A stretch of DNA of 64,000 bases, taken from the IMG/VR virus record IMGVR_UViG_3300042339_000788, positions 29,499 through 93,498 of that record. One strand, 5' to 3'. This document shows, in pieces, positions 42,080 through 51,470 of the stretch. Source of the DNA: a virus. The position numbers and the translations under genes are program-made. The notes under the pieces are model-generated. The model was not told the DNA's origin. It did no database searches and saw nothing but the letters and a program-made list of their open reading frames with translations. The stretch's first letter is position 1. Every line of letters begins with the position of its first letter.

Positions 42080-43189
42080 TTATCTCCAACCACAATGTCC
42101 AGATGATGTCCCAGCGTTAACCCGTGGTGCTAATCCCGTAATGGCATTTGAACCTGTGTCGGTTGCGTAAACCATTATCCAAGACGTATTGTTTTGTCCT
42201 GTTCCATCATAATTTCCTAACATATATTGCCAGTCTTGTCCTAATGCGAAGTTTTCTTCACCACAGTTGGCATGTGGCTTTGCAACATTACCAAGATTCG
42301 TATCCGTAGAATTACTCCATCTTCTTAAGTTGTAACCACCATTATATGACCCCTCGTTACCACAATAACCTTTCCCAACTTTAGATGGTATACCTTTTTG
42401 TTGTGCGTGTGCTCCCCATTGTGTTGATGAGCTTGGTGTTTCATTTGAAAAATTAAATTTTATACCCGCAGATGTTGTCCACGCATATCCAAAACTTTCA
42501 TCATAAAATGCGCCGGCACCATCGTTACCGCTTATTGACGTTACACCAAATCCACTTACATAACTTTCGTTAGATAGGTTAAATTTTTCAATTGTTGTTG
42601 ATCCACCCGAAATTAAATAGGCAAACTCTGTTTCTTTTTGCATAGTTGCAACGTCACTTCTAGCAATACCTGTGTTAAATTTAGCTTGATGAGCATAGTT
42701 TGTATCGTTAAACAAATTAATTGCTGATGTCCGAGTCCCATGAATACTATCTGGACCTTTCCATGCCCCATCATCATTTACTGACCAAATAAACAATATT
42801 GTTTTATTACATGCACCAGATGTATATGATGCGGGATAATCTAACAATTCACCGACGTGTGTTGTTTGATTCGTTGAGTTTGTTGTTTTATGTACGTTTC
42901 TCCAAGGTGATGAATCTTTATAACCACCAGCCAAATATGTGTATGATAAAACTTGTCTATATTTAAATGCTATTGGAATGGTTTCTTGTGCCGCAATTCT
43001 CTCCCATCCGTTATCAATATTTGATACGCCGGTATATAACATTAAAAAGCTACCACTAGTGGATTCTTCCAAATATAAAGAACCAGATAATGGTGAACCA
43101 GGTCTGCTTGCTCTAACACCTCTAGGTGGTCTATTAACCACCCTATCTGATGTTAAACTACCACTAACTTCTAAATTCTCGTATATCAT
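42080..43189 (-). CDS. receptor-binding/tail-tip protein, paralogue 1
   Basis: A 369-residue protein. The N-terminus (YENLEVSGSLTSDRVV, RPGSPLSGSLYLEESTSGSF) is the fibre-attachment type. The body has YSYTYLAGGYKDSSPW-like and NEGSYNGGYNLRRWSNST, and the end is NCGEENFALGQDWQYMLGNY...GTSSGHCGWR. It shares this layout with the two next genes, so they arose by tandem duplication. Two conserved Cys may bind metal or form a disulfide. Likely recognises the host surface. Confidence 0.7.
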   Translation of the reverse strand: MIYENLEVSGSLTSDRVVNRPPRGVRASRPGSPLSGSLYLEESTSGSFLMLYTGVSNIDNGWERIAAQETIPIAFKYRQVLSYTYLAGGYKDSSPWRNVHKTTNSTNQTTHVGELLDYPASYTSGACNKTILFIWSVNDDGAWKGPDSIHGTRTSAINLFNDTNYAHQAKFNTGIARSDVATMQKETEFAYLISGGSTTIEKFNLSNESYVSGFGVTSISGNDGAGAFYDESFGYAWTTSAGIKFNFSNETPSSSTQWGAHAQQKGIPSKVGKGYCGNEGSYNGGYNLRRWSNSTDTNLGNVAKPHANCGEENFALGQDWQYMLGNYDGTGQNNTSWIMVYATDTGSNAITGLAPRVNAGTSSGHCGWR

Positions 43190-43203
43190 AATTTAATTAT
43201 TTT

Positions 43204-44310
43204 TTACCCTCTCCATCCACAATGCCCAGATGATGTTCCAGCATTGACTGCGGGGTTTAACCCACTTACACTGGTTGTTCCTGTATCTGTTGCATAGAAG
43301 AATTTCCAACTTGTATTATTTTGTAGCCCATCATAATTACCTAACATATACTGATGATCTTGACCCATGGTAAAATTTTCTTCACCGCAATTAGGATGAG
43401 GCTTTGATACGTTTCCAATGTTGGTATCATTAGCATTACTCCATCTTCTTAAGTTGTAACCACCATTATATGAACCTTCGTTTCCAGCATAACCTTTTCC
43501 AACTTTTGAACTAATTCCTTTTTGTTGTGAATGTGCGCCCCACATTCCACTTGATGTAATTGTTTCCGTTGCAAAACTCATTTTAATACCTGCAGATGAC
43601 GTCCAACCATATCCAAAGTTTTCATCAGAAAATGCTGAACCACCATCACTACCATCGATCGTTGTTAAATGAAAACCAGTTGCTATTGTTTCTGTACTTA
43701 AATCAAATCTTTCAACGACAGTACTACCGCCGGTAAACATATAAGCCATTTCTGTTTCTTTATGCATGGTTCCCAAGTCACTTCTAGCATTGGTAATATT
43801 GAATTTTTGATTATGTGTATAGTTTGTGTCATTAGCCATATTAATTGCTGAGGTTCTAACACTATCTACAGTACTCGGTCCTTTAAATGTATTATCTGTA
43901 TTAACCGACCAAATAAAAAAGATATATTTGCTACAAGCTCCCGATGTATATGATGCTGGATGATCTAACAATTCTCCAATGTGTGTTGTTTGATCTGTAG
44001 AGTTAATTGTTTTGTGAACATTTTTCCAAGGGGATGAATCTTTATAACCACCCGCAAGATAAGAAACACTAATTATCTGTCTAAATTTAAAACCAACATT
44101 GGCATTTACTTGAGAAGATACCCTAACCCATCCACTATCACTATTACTTAAACCAACATAAACCATTAAAAAACTACCACTAGTTGCTTGTTCTAAATAT
44201 AAAGAACCAGTTTGCGGACTGCCAGGTCTATTTGCCCGTGTTCCAATTGGTGATTTTATCACACCTTGTGCTTTTAGGGACCCACTAATTTCAATATTTT
44301 CGTGTAGCAT
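43204..44310 (-). CDS. receptor-binding/tail-tip protein, paralogue 2
   Basis: A 368-residue protein, close to paralogue 1 (SGSLYLEQATSGSFLMVYVG, GYAGNEGSYNGGYNLRRWSN, GTSSGHCGWRG). Differences cluster in the middle (about 165-250), as expected for a recognition surface. An ATATTTATA element lies four bases before its start codon. Confidence 0.7.
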   Translation of the reverse strand: MLHENIEISGSLKAQGVIKSPIGTRANRPGSPQTGSLYLEQATSGSFLMVYVGLSNSDSGWVRVSSQVNANVGFKFRQIISVSYLAGGYKDSSPWKNVHKTINSTDQTTHIGELLDHPASYTSGACSKYIFFIWSVNTDNTFKGPSTVDSVRTSAINMANDTNYTHNQKFNITNARSDLGTMHKETEMAYMFTGGSTVVERFDLSTETIATGFHLTTIDGSDGGSAFSDENFGYGWTSSAGIKMSFATETITSSGMWGAHSQQKGISSKVGKGYAGNEGSYNGGYNLRRWSNANDTNIGNVSKPHPNCGEENFTMGQDHQYMLGNYDGLQNNTSWKFFYATDTGTTSVSGLNPAVNAGTSSGHCGWRG

Positions 44311-44314
44311 ATCT

Positions 44315-44323
44315 TATAAATAT
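44315..44323 (-). promoter_or_regulatory. start-proximal ATATTTATA element
   Basis: On the coding strand ATATTTATA ends four bases before the ATG of paralogue 2. It is identical to the elements before the three TExQ-tagged genes and supports a late-gene role for the motif. Confidence 0.4.
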
Positions 44324-44328
44324 AAATT

Positions 44329-45468
44329 TTATGTTCTCCAACCGCAATGGCCTGATGATGTTCCATCATTTACTCCTGGCGCCAAACCACTAGGGTTTAC
44401 TGTACCAGTATCCGTAGTGTAACCAAATTTCCAACTAGTATTTACCTGTGCACCGTCATAACAACCTAACATATATTGATGATCTTGTCCCATTGTAAAG
44501 TTTTCTTCTCCGCAGTTAGGGTGTGGCTTTGCTACATTGCCAATATTTGTTTCTGTGAAAACATTCCATCTTCTTAAATTATAACCTCCGTTATATGTTC
44601 CTTCATTTCCCGCATAACCTTTACCCACCTTTGAACTAATACCTTTTTGTTGACCGCTCGCACCCCACTGCTGATTATTTGTGAATGTATCATTTGCGAA
44701 GAATAGTTTTGTACCACTTTGTTGTGTCCATCCATAACCATAATTCTCATCTGAAAATCCTGATGCACCAGAAGGGCCACTACCCGTGATTGATGATGTT
44801 GTTGTAATGTATGGGACACCTGCTTGATAGTAAACACTATACATTGTCTCGTTTGTTAAATTGAACTTCTCGACCGCAGCAACTCCAGCACCAAATATCC
44901 AAGCAAATTCCGTTTCTTGGTGTAAAGTACCACAATCATCTCTCGCGTTTGCTAAATCCCATTTGGTTTGATGAGCGTATGATGTTTCGTTTACCATATT
45001 AACACCACTTGTCCATGTTGAATGAATGGTGCTATCTCCTTTAAATGTACCATCGGTATTTGTTGACCATAGAAATAAAATACTTTTACTGCAAGCACCA
45101 GATGTATATGATGCTGGGTAATCTAATAATTCACCTAAGTGAACCGTTTGGTCTGTTGAATTTGTTGTTCTATGAACATTCTTCCATGGTGATGCGGATT
45201 TATAACCACCAGCTAAGTATGAGTAATTAATAACCTGTCTATATTTAAATCCTGTTCTATCTGTATTTTGTGAACCAACTGGTTCCCAACCACCATCATA
45301 ATTTGAAGATGCAGTATATGTAACTACAAAGCTACCACTAGTAGATTCTTCCAAATATAATGACCCAATATCAGGACTAGATGGCCTATTTGCTCGTGGC
45401 CCTCTTGGTATAATATATTGTCCACTAACATTTAAGGACCCACTAACTTCTACATTTTCTCTTAACAT
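44329..45468 (-). CDS. receptor-binding/tail-tip protein, paralogue 3
   Basis: A 379-residue protein. It keeps all conserved parts (RPSSPDIGSLYLEESTSGSF, NEGTYNGGYNLRRWNVFT, GTSSGHCGWRT) but has about 10 extra residues in the central variable part (YYQAGVPYITTTSSITGSGP). It is next to the long fibre gene, so the four proteins probably form one tail-fibre complex. Confidence 0.7.
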   Translation of the reverse strand: MLRENVEVSGSLNVSGQYIIPRGPRANRPSSPDIGSLYLEESTSGSFVVTYTASSNYDGGWEPVGSQNTDRTGFKYRQVINYSYLAGGYKSASPWKNVHRTTNSTDQTVHLGELLDYPASYTSGACSKSILFLWSTNTDGTFKGDSTIHSTWTSGVNMVNETSYAHQTKWDLANARDDCGTLHQETEFAWIFGAGVAAVEKFNLTNETMYSVYYQAGVPYITTTSSITGSGPSGASGFSDENYGYGWTQQSGTKLFFANDTFTNNQQWGASGQQKGISSKVGKGYAGNEGTYNGGYNLRRWNVFTETNIGNVAKPHPNCGEENFTMGQDHQYMLGCYDGAQVNTSWKFGYTTDTGTVNPSGLAPGVNDGTSSGHCGWRT

Positions 45469-45487
45469 ATTATATAATATACGGATT

Positions 45488-48400
45488 TTATCTTACAACT
45501 ACAACCCTACCTGATCTAGAAGATGAAAAAGTTATTGTAACCACCGATGTGCTTGTTGTAACAATTGATGATGGCCAGAACATATTATCTGAACTGTCAT
45601 AAACAAATACTGCCACATCTTTTGTTCCTAAACTATGTGTTACCGTTACTGATGATACACTACTAAATGTTGTTGAGTATGATGAGTTTGAATATGATTT
45701 AGCGGTACTTCCACCGATAGTTAATGCGGTGTGGAAATTTGGTATACCACCTCCACTAATTGAAAATATATACCCGGTATTTGTTCCATCATTTTTATAA
45801 ATGTAAAATGGCGTTGCATCTGTATTAGATCTACCAACTATTTCCCATTTGTTATTTCCCGCAGAGTCTTGGAATTGAATAATGTTACCACTAGTTGAAG
45901 CTAACTCTCTTAATTTTAAAACCCGACTATCGGTATCACTGGTAAATATCGCAGCCTTAAATGTAGGTACTGCCGATGTTGCAACTGATTGTCCTATGGA
46001 TACGGTAACCGAACCTGTTGTTGTGTCAACACCAACACCAGTTCCCGCATTAACCGCAGTTACTTTAGCCGCGGTATATGTTGTTGATATTGAACTACCA
46101 TTCCAAGTACCACTTGTAATTGTACCAACCGTTGCTAAATTCGATAATGACGTTAATGATGTATTTGAACTTGCTGTAATGTTTGTTGCATTTCCAGTTA
46201 ATGTACCAACAAAATTACCGGAGTTCATTGTTACCCCCGCACTGTCAACGGTCATTATTTTGGTCCAAGTACCTCCACCCGTTCCGGCTGAGTTGTACCA
46301 ATGAGTTAAACCACCAGTACTAAGACTATCAATTGCACCATGTGGAACATTATCACCATTTGCATCTGGAGCTCCCCACCAAACCGATGCGGTTGATGTT
46401 CCTCTAAAATATACTGTTCTACTCGTATCTGTTGCATTACCACCAAATGAATTACCAAATGTAACACTACCCGCACCAGATGAAAATTTAACAAGATTTG
46501 ATGTTGCAGTACCACTTCTTAAATAGGTAGAGGTTACTCCCGCAAATGTTGGTGTTGATGTTGTTGCAATACTTTGTGGTAAACTTAATGTAACACCACC
46601 AGTATTTGCACTAACCGTTACTTGATTAGTTGTTCCTGTTAAAGATGTCACACCACTATTTGTGACCGTAACGGCACCTGTTGTTGTGTTTACACTTATA
46701 CCTGTTCCAGCACTAACACTAGTTACTTTTGCATCTGTATATGTTGTTGAAATCGATGAACCATTCCAAACACCGCTATTAATTGTACCCACTGTGGTGA
46801 TTGCTAGTGCGTTTACTCTTGCTAATGTCTCATCCCCAGTATTGGTTCCTGAAGATGCACCACTATGTGTTCCGCTAAAATTAGCTGCGGTCATATTATA
46901 ACCAAATGTGGCAACGCCCGTTGTTTGATTTAACGTTAACACGTCAGCCGCAAGTGTTTCACTATAACATATATAATTGTTAGATGTTAAATTTTCTCTT
47001 AAACCTATGAACCACTTAGAACTACCCGCAGTTTGATAATATAAACCAACATAATTTGATGTTGCGGGTCTATTAAGATTTAACCCTCCTGTTGAATTAT
47101 TAATTATTAATGCGGTACTTGTTGTTGCACCTCTACTAGTAACAGTTGATAATGTTTCACTTGTTGCGAGTCCTTGTAATGAACCCGTAAATGCTGTTGA
47201 CGTAACCGAAGTTAAACCTGCAAGTGATGTTGACGTTCCACCCAATGTTGTTGATGTGGAACCAATTGTAATTGTTTTATTTGAACCTAATTGTGACCCA
47301 TCTATTTGTGATGAACCACTAATAACACCATCAGCGTTTAATTTTGATTTAACACCGGTGGTAAATGTTGCTGACGATGTGTCAATTGCAATATCGTCAG
47401 CGTTTACTGTTATACCATTACCGGCGCCCACATTAATCGTCCGAGTTGCTGAAATATCACCACCTCCCGTTAAACCACTTCCGGCAGTAATTGAAACCGT
47501 TGTGTGATCTATATGTTGATTAGCTACATAATTTGTTGTTGCGTTATGATTCACTTGAACGGAACCACTTATAACACCGTCACTATTTAATTTATTTTTA
47601 ATCGTTGTATTAATAGAACTAGTGAATGAGTTTAATGAACCTGTTGATGTTTCAACATTACCTATTCTTGTAACAGCATTGTTAAATTCTGTTTCTCTTA
47701 CTAATCTTTGTTCTGAACCTAACTGACCAGCAACCCAATAATCATTCGTTGAATCCCATAATAAAGATCCTGATATTTGACTTGGTGCTGTTGTATCTTT
47801 AACTCTTAAACCAGCAAATGTTGCACCACTACCATTCAGATTAATTAAGTTATTATCGACATCAAGTGTTGATGTGTTTACGTTTGTTGTTGTACCCTTA
47901 ACTAAAAAGTCGCCCCTAACAGTTAAGTTTGAACCTGTTAATTCTATTGCAGTTAATAACGAAGAGGTAAATGTGTTTAAACTACCTGTGGATGTCTCAA
48001 TTGCGGTTATAGTTGGGCTACTGATAACTTCAGTTACTTTTAATGTACCTGTAACTTCCGTATTTGAATTAATGGATACCTTAGTTCCATTATCAGTGAT
48101 ATTACTATCGTTTAAGTGTTCTATCCCTGTACCTTTAGGTATACGGTTTAATGTAAGATATGGCTCCCCACCAAGATTATTGTAGGTCTCTGGACCCATT
48201 AATAAAACAGAAGATGTTACTGAAGCTTGATCTTGGTGAACAAATAACCATTGGTTGTTAACGGAATCAAATAACATTGAGCCTGAAACTTGTGGTGATG
48301 AACCACTGTCAATAACAGCTAAACCACCAAATCTTACTGACGGATTAAGTGCGTTAACAGTTATGATGTTATCGGCAATGTTTAATACGGAAGAACTTAT

Positions 48401-50416
48401 ATTTTGTATTGATGAAGATCCTCCAACAATTAAATCTTGAGATATATAAAGTGATCCAGTAATTGTTTGATTACCTTGAAATATATTACTACCGGTTGTT
48501 GCATAACTTCCGGTTTTTGCTTCAATAGAATCAACCCTGTTTTTTGTGGTTAATGTGGTTGTTGCAACACTAGAACTCAAACTAACTATAGATGAGCTTA
48601 ATCCTAATGTGGTTGTTGCGACACTAGAACTTAAACTTGTTATTGTGCTCGTTAACCCCGATGTTGTTGTTGCGACACTAGAACTTAAATCATTAGTTGT
48701 TGTTGCAATTGAAGAACTAAATGTACTATAACCAGTTGTACTAGCTATATTAACTTGTACCGAACCAGATAAAACACCATCAGAATTTATTTTGTCTTTT
48801 ATTGTTGTATTAATAGAACTGGTAAATAAATTTAATGAACCGGTGGTTGTTTCAATTGAATCAACTCTATTTTTAATATTGAGAGTTGTTGTTGCAATTG
48901 AAGAACTTAAACTTCCGATTGAACTAGATAATGAGGAACTTAATTCTAACGTGGTTGTTGCAACACTAGAACTCAAACTAACTATAGATGAACTTAACCC
49001 TGATGTTGTTGTTGAAACCGATGAAGATAAATTTCCAATTGAACTAGATAATGAGGAACTTAATCCTAACGTGGTTGTTGCAACCGAGGAACTTAAATTT
49101 TCAATTGAACTAGATAATGAGGAACTTAATCCTGATGTTGTTGTTGCAACGCTAGAACTTAACGAACCAATACTAGAACCTAATCCACTTGTTGTGGTTG
49201 CAAGGCTAGAACTCAAGAAATCAACACTAGATGATAACCCGCTTGTTGTTGTTGCGACAGAGCCGGATAATGATCCAATACTTGTTGATATACTTGAGCT
49301 AAATGTTGAATATCCTGTTGTGCCCGTGATTAAAACTTGAACACTTCCCGATATAACCGTTTCTGTGTTAAGTTTATTTTTAATTGTTGTATCAATAGAA
49401 CTAGTAAATGTGTTATATGATGATGTGGAATTTTCAATTGCAAATAACCTACCATCGTTTGATGATGTATATGACTGAAAAGTTGTTTCATCTAATTTAC
49501 CTGTACCAATTGCTTGACCATTTAATGTAATAGAACCAGTTATATTAACTGAGCCGGTAACGTTATGAGATCCACTAATATCGACGGATCCAGTAACAAC
49601 CAATGATCCACTAGTTCTTTGAATATTTGTAAAGTTATTTGATCCTGTTGTGGCAAGTGCTGTTGTATCTACGTTAATCAGACCAATATTAGATTGACCA
49701 TGTAGAAAATCCGAATATACTGTTATAGAATTACCCATCCCAACATGATGGTCACACCAATAATAGAATGTTGCAGCTGTTGCATCGGTAACATCAACCT
49801 CAATATAAAAAGGGTCAGAATTGGTTGTTACTCCAGTAGTATATATTGTTCCTCCATTATGTTCCCCGTCGCTAGTTAACGAGAAAAGTAATGGGTGAGT
49901 AGCAATGTTATTATAATAAAATCTATATTTGAATCCCTTAATGAAGGATAATCTTGGGGATTTAACTCCGTTTATGTAATATTTCCCACCACCATCTGTT
50001 AGGGTCATATCAACAATGTTGTTACTACCTAAGTTTACTTTATTAAGTTTTAATGTCCCTGTAATTTCGGTATTTGAGTTAATTTTTAAGCCATTCGCCG
50101 AAGAAATGGATGCGGTGGCGCTTCCATCCGCAATCCGTGTTAAATTGAGACCTGTAACGCCGCTAGAGGGTATGTTTGTTAGATTACTACCATCTCCACC
50201 AAATGAACCTGTAAACGAACCCGTTGTATAGGATGAGGTAAACGCCCCAAAACTAGATGTTAGTGTGTAGTTTGCTGCGTGTGATGCTGAAACAGCATTT
50301 TGCGATGTTCCCGAAATTGTACCAAATAAGGTTCCTAATACCGTTAAATCGCCTGAAATTTCTCCAGAACCTGATACGGACAGGGAACCCGATATGTGAG
50401 GATCAAATATATTCAT
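45488..50416 (-). CDS. 1642-residue tail fibre/virion surface protein with cupredoxin-like domain
   Basis: A very long, Ser/Thr/Gly-rich protein. Parts in order: an ISGSLSVSGSGEISGDLTVL-type beta start; a cupredoxin-like domain at about 140-235 (H174, C221, H224, M227); a long coiled-coil stalk of Ser/Thr repeats at about 365-620; two repeated modules with GGLAVIDSG and AGLRVKDTTAPSQISGSLLW; beta-helical fibre segments (AGSGLTGGGDISATRTINVG); and a C-terminal domain ending SSSRSGRVVVVR. Such proteins form trimeric fibres that contact the host. Extra shadow frames on the other strand arise only from the repeats. Confidence 0.82.
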   Translation of the reverse strand: MNIFDPHISGSLSVSGSGEISGDLTVLGTLFGTISGTSQNAVSASHAANYTLTSSFGAFTSSYTTGSFTGSFGGDGSNLTNIPSSGVTGLNLTRIADGSATASISSANGLKINSNTEITGTLKLNKVNLGSNNIVDMTLTDGGGKYYINGVKSPRLSFIKGFKYRFYYNNIATHPLLFSLTSDGEHNGGTIYTTGVTTNSDPFYIEVDVTDATAATFYYWCDHHVGMGNSITVYSDFLHGQSNIGLINVDTTALATTGSNNFTNIQRTSGSLVVTGSVDISGSHNVTGSVNITGSITLNGQAIGTGKLDETTFQSYTSSNDGRLFAIENSTSSYNTFTSSIDTTIKNKLNTETVISGSVQVLITGTTGYSTFSSSISTSIGSLSGSVATTTSGLSSSVDFLSSSLATTTSGLGSSIGSLSSSVATTTSGLSSSLSSSIENLSSSVATTTLGLSSSLSSSIGNLSSSVSTTTSGLSSSIVSLSSSVATTTLELSSSLSSSIGSLSSSIATTTLNIKNRVDSIETTTGSLNLFTSSINTTIKDKINSDGVLSGSVQVNIASTTGYSTFSSSIATTTNDLSSSVATTTSGLTSTITSLSSSVATTTLGLSSSIVSLSSSVATTTLTTKNRVDSIEAKTGSYATTGSNIFQGNQTITGSLYISQDLIVGGSSSIQNISSSVLNIADNIITVNALNPSVRFGGLAVIDSGSSPQVSGSMLFDSVNNQWLFVHQDQASVTSSVLLMGPETYNNLGGEPYLTLNRIPKGTGIEHLNDSNITDNGTKVSINSNTEVTGTLKVTEVISSPTITAIETSTGSLNTFTSSLLTAIELTGSNLTVRGDFLVKGTTTNVNTSTLDVDNNLINLNGSGATFAGLRVKDTTAPSQISGSLLWDSTNDYWVAGQLGSEQRLVRETEFNNAVTRIGNVETSTGSLNSFTSSINTTIKNKLNSDGVISGSVQVNHNATTNYVANQHIDHTTVSITAGSGLTGGGDISATRTINVGAGNGITVNADDIAIDTSSATFTTGVKSKLNADGVISGSSQIDGSQLGSNKTITIGSTSTTLGGTSTSLAGLTSVTSTAFTGSLQGLATSETLSTVTSRGATTSTALIINNSTGGLNLNRPATSNYVGLYYQTAGSSKWFIGLRENLTSNNYICYSETLAADVLTLNQTTGVATFGYNMTAANFSGTHSGASSGTNTGDETLARVNALAITTVGTINSGVWNGSSISTTYTDAKVTSVSAGTGISVNTTTGAVTVTNSGVTSLTGTTNQVTVSANTGGVTLSLPQSIATTSTPTFAGVTSTYLRSGTATSNLVKFSSGAGSVTFGNSFGGNATDTSRTVYFRGTSTASVWWGAPDANGDNVPHGAIDSLSTGGLTHWYNSAGTGGGTWTKIMTVDSAGVTMNSGNFVGTLTGNATNITASSNTSLTSLSNLATVGTITSGTWNGSSISTTYTAAKVTAVNAGTGVGVDTTTGSVTVSIGQSVATSAVPTFKAAIFTSDTDSRVLKLRELASTSGNIIQFQDSAGNNKWEIVGRSNTDATPFYIYKNDGTNTGYIFSISGGGIPNFHTALTIGGSTAKSYSNSSYSTTFSSVSSVTVTHSLGTKDVAVFVYDSSDNMFWPSSIVTTSTSVVTITFSSSRSGRVVVVR
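48530..49300 (-). repeat. tandem Ser/Thr coiled-coil repeats within the fibre gene
   Basis: The coding strand repeats a unit of about 14-21 residues of the type LSSSVATTTSGLSSS with SSSIGNL. Leu/Ile spaced in heptads suits a parallel trimeric stalk. Unit copies differ in third codon positions, so they are old or selected as protein. Variation in copy number could change fibre length. Confidence 0.75.
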
Positions 50417-50492
50417 CTAAATGTGTATTATACATAGATAAATAGTTTGTCCTTTGATTATGGTAATTAAAATATTGGTTTTATAATAGGTT

Positions 50493-51056
50493 TTAAATTA
50501 AAGACCTAGGTTTGTCAATATTAATTCTATATTTCTGGCCATATGGGAACCCAACGTTCTTAACACCATCAATATTAAGGTAATCCACAACCCTTTGAAA
50601 CCCATTATTATAATATAATTCTTCGTATGATATTGTGAAATAATTTTTATTAATATAATTTTCTTTAATACCTTCTTTTATGTCATAAAGATAATCTAAC
50701 CCTACGGTTTGTTTTTTTTTCGACTTTTCTTCATAAACCCATGGCCTGTCCCAGTTATTTGTTGCAACAGCGTTTTCCCAGGAGAGTGATTGTTCATCTT
50801 CATTTTCTCTATAAAGAATAATGATTTTGTCTGATATATCTAATAAATCGGTATAATTTATTTCTTTTGAATAAATTTCCTTTATTAATAGATGTTCAGT
50901 TGTAAATTCCCAGTTTTGGGGTGGTATTTTGTTTTTATACCATTCTGACTTAATATTATACGGTTCATATAATACTGTGAAGTCCTTTCTTATGAAAAAC
51001 CAATTGGCCAAATTTGTAGATCCACTTCTAGGTTCACATAGTATTGTAATAATCAT
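50493..51056 (-). CDS. sulfotransferase-like protein with C-terminal LI
   Basis: A 187-residue protein. ILCEPRSGSTNLANWF is the 5'-phosphosulfate loop of PAPS-dependent sulfotransferases, and KIIILYRENEDEQSLSWENA is at the 3'-phosphate-binding position (Arg, Ser). It should transfer sulfate from PAPS. It is the last gene of the modification operon and ends PRSLI. Acceptor unknown; tyrosine or a sugar hydroxyl are both possible. Confidence 0.78.
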   Translation of the reverse strand: MIITILCEPRSGSTNLANWFFIRKDFTVLYEPYNIKSEWYKNKIPPQNWEFTTEHLLIKEIYSKEINYTDLLDISDKIIILYRENEDEQSLSWENAVATNNWDRPWVYEEKSKKKQTVGLDYLYDIKEGIKENYINKNYFTISYEELYYNNGFQRVVDYLNIDGVKNVGFPYGQKYRINIDKPRSLI

Positions 51057-51057
51057 T

Positions 51058-51465
51058 TTATATTAATTTATATTCATGTATATGGTTCTTCCCATAATTA
51101 CTAAACAACTCCTCATTTAATGAAATATCGGCCAACGCTTTAAATGTGAAACAATCAACCGTTCCGTTTTCAAAATTTGTATTAATATAATGATTTGTAC
51201 AACCATATACACACCCATTTGTAAGTTTAACTTTATACGGGTGGCCACGCATTGCTCTTATAAAATCTTGTAATTCCTCTGAAAAGGTATCAAACTCAGC
51301 TTTAGAAATTTCATATATGCCCGTTTTTCCTTGCCAAAATTCAAAAACGGTTTCACCCTTTTTAATATCTCTAATTGCAAAAACACCAACACCATGTACC
51401 CCACTTGGTTTAATTCTAGTCATTACACAATTTTTTAAAAAATCATATGGTGTTATATAATTCAC
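51058..51465 (-). CDS. SET-domain methyltransferase-like protein with C-terminal LI
   Basis: A 135-residue protein. MTRIKPSGVHGVGVFAIRDI and KKGETVFEF form the start of a SET domain; TNHYINTNFENGTVDCFTFK and ALADISLNEELFSNYG are the AdoMet-binding and catalytic Tyr motifs (NHxxxxN, then DYG-like NYG). It would methylate lysine side chains. No pre-SET zinc part. It ends EYKLI. It sits between two sulfotransferases. Confidence 0.8.
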   Translation of the reverse strand: MNYITPYDFLKNCVMTRIKPSGVHGVGVFAIRDIKKGETVFEFWQGKTGIYEISKAEFDTFSEELQDFIRAMRGHPYKVKLTNGCVYGCTNHYINTNFENGTVDCFTFKALADISLNEELFSNYGKNHIHEYKLI

Positions 51466-51470
51466 AATAA

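Noticed and set aside
3215-44323. T4-like late promoters (TATAAATA)
   Set aside because: The TATAAATA sequences are on the non-coding strand of the adjacent genes, so they would point the wrong way.
42080-45468. Diversity-generating retroelement acting on the receptor-binding genes
   Set aside because: No reverse transcriptase and no template/variable repeat pair with adenine-biased changes is visible in the window.
48530-49300. Possible CRISPR array from the regular repeats
   Set aside because: Units are in frame, differ in third positions and have no unique spacers; they encode a coiled coil.
48546-49340. Long plus-strand frames with repeated VVVATLELKL-type sequence opposite the fibre gene
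   Set aside because: They are the reverse reading of the Ser/Thr coiled-coil repeats; low complexity, no start context, and fully inside the fibre gene.
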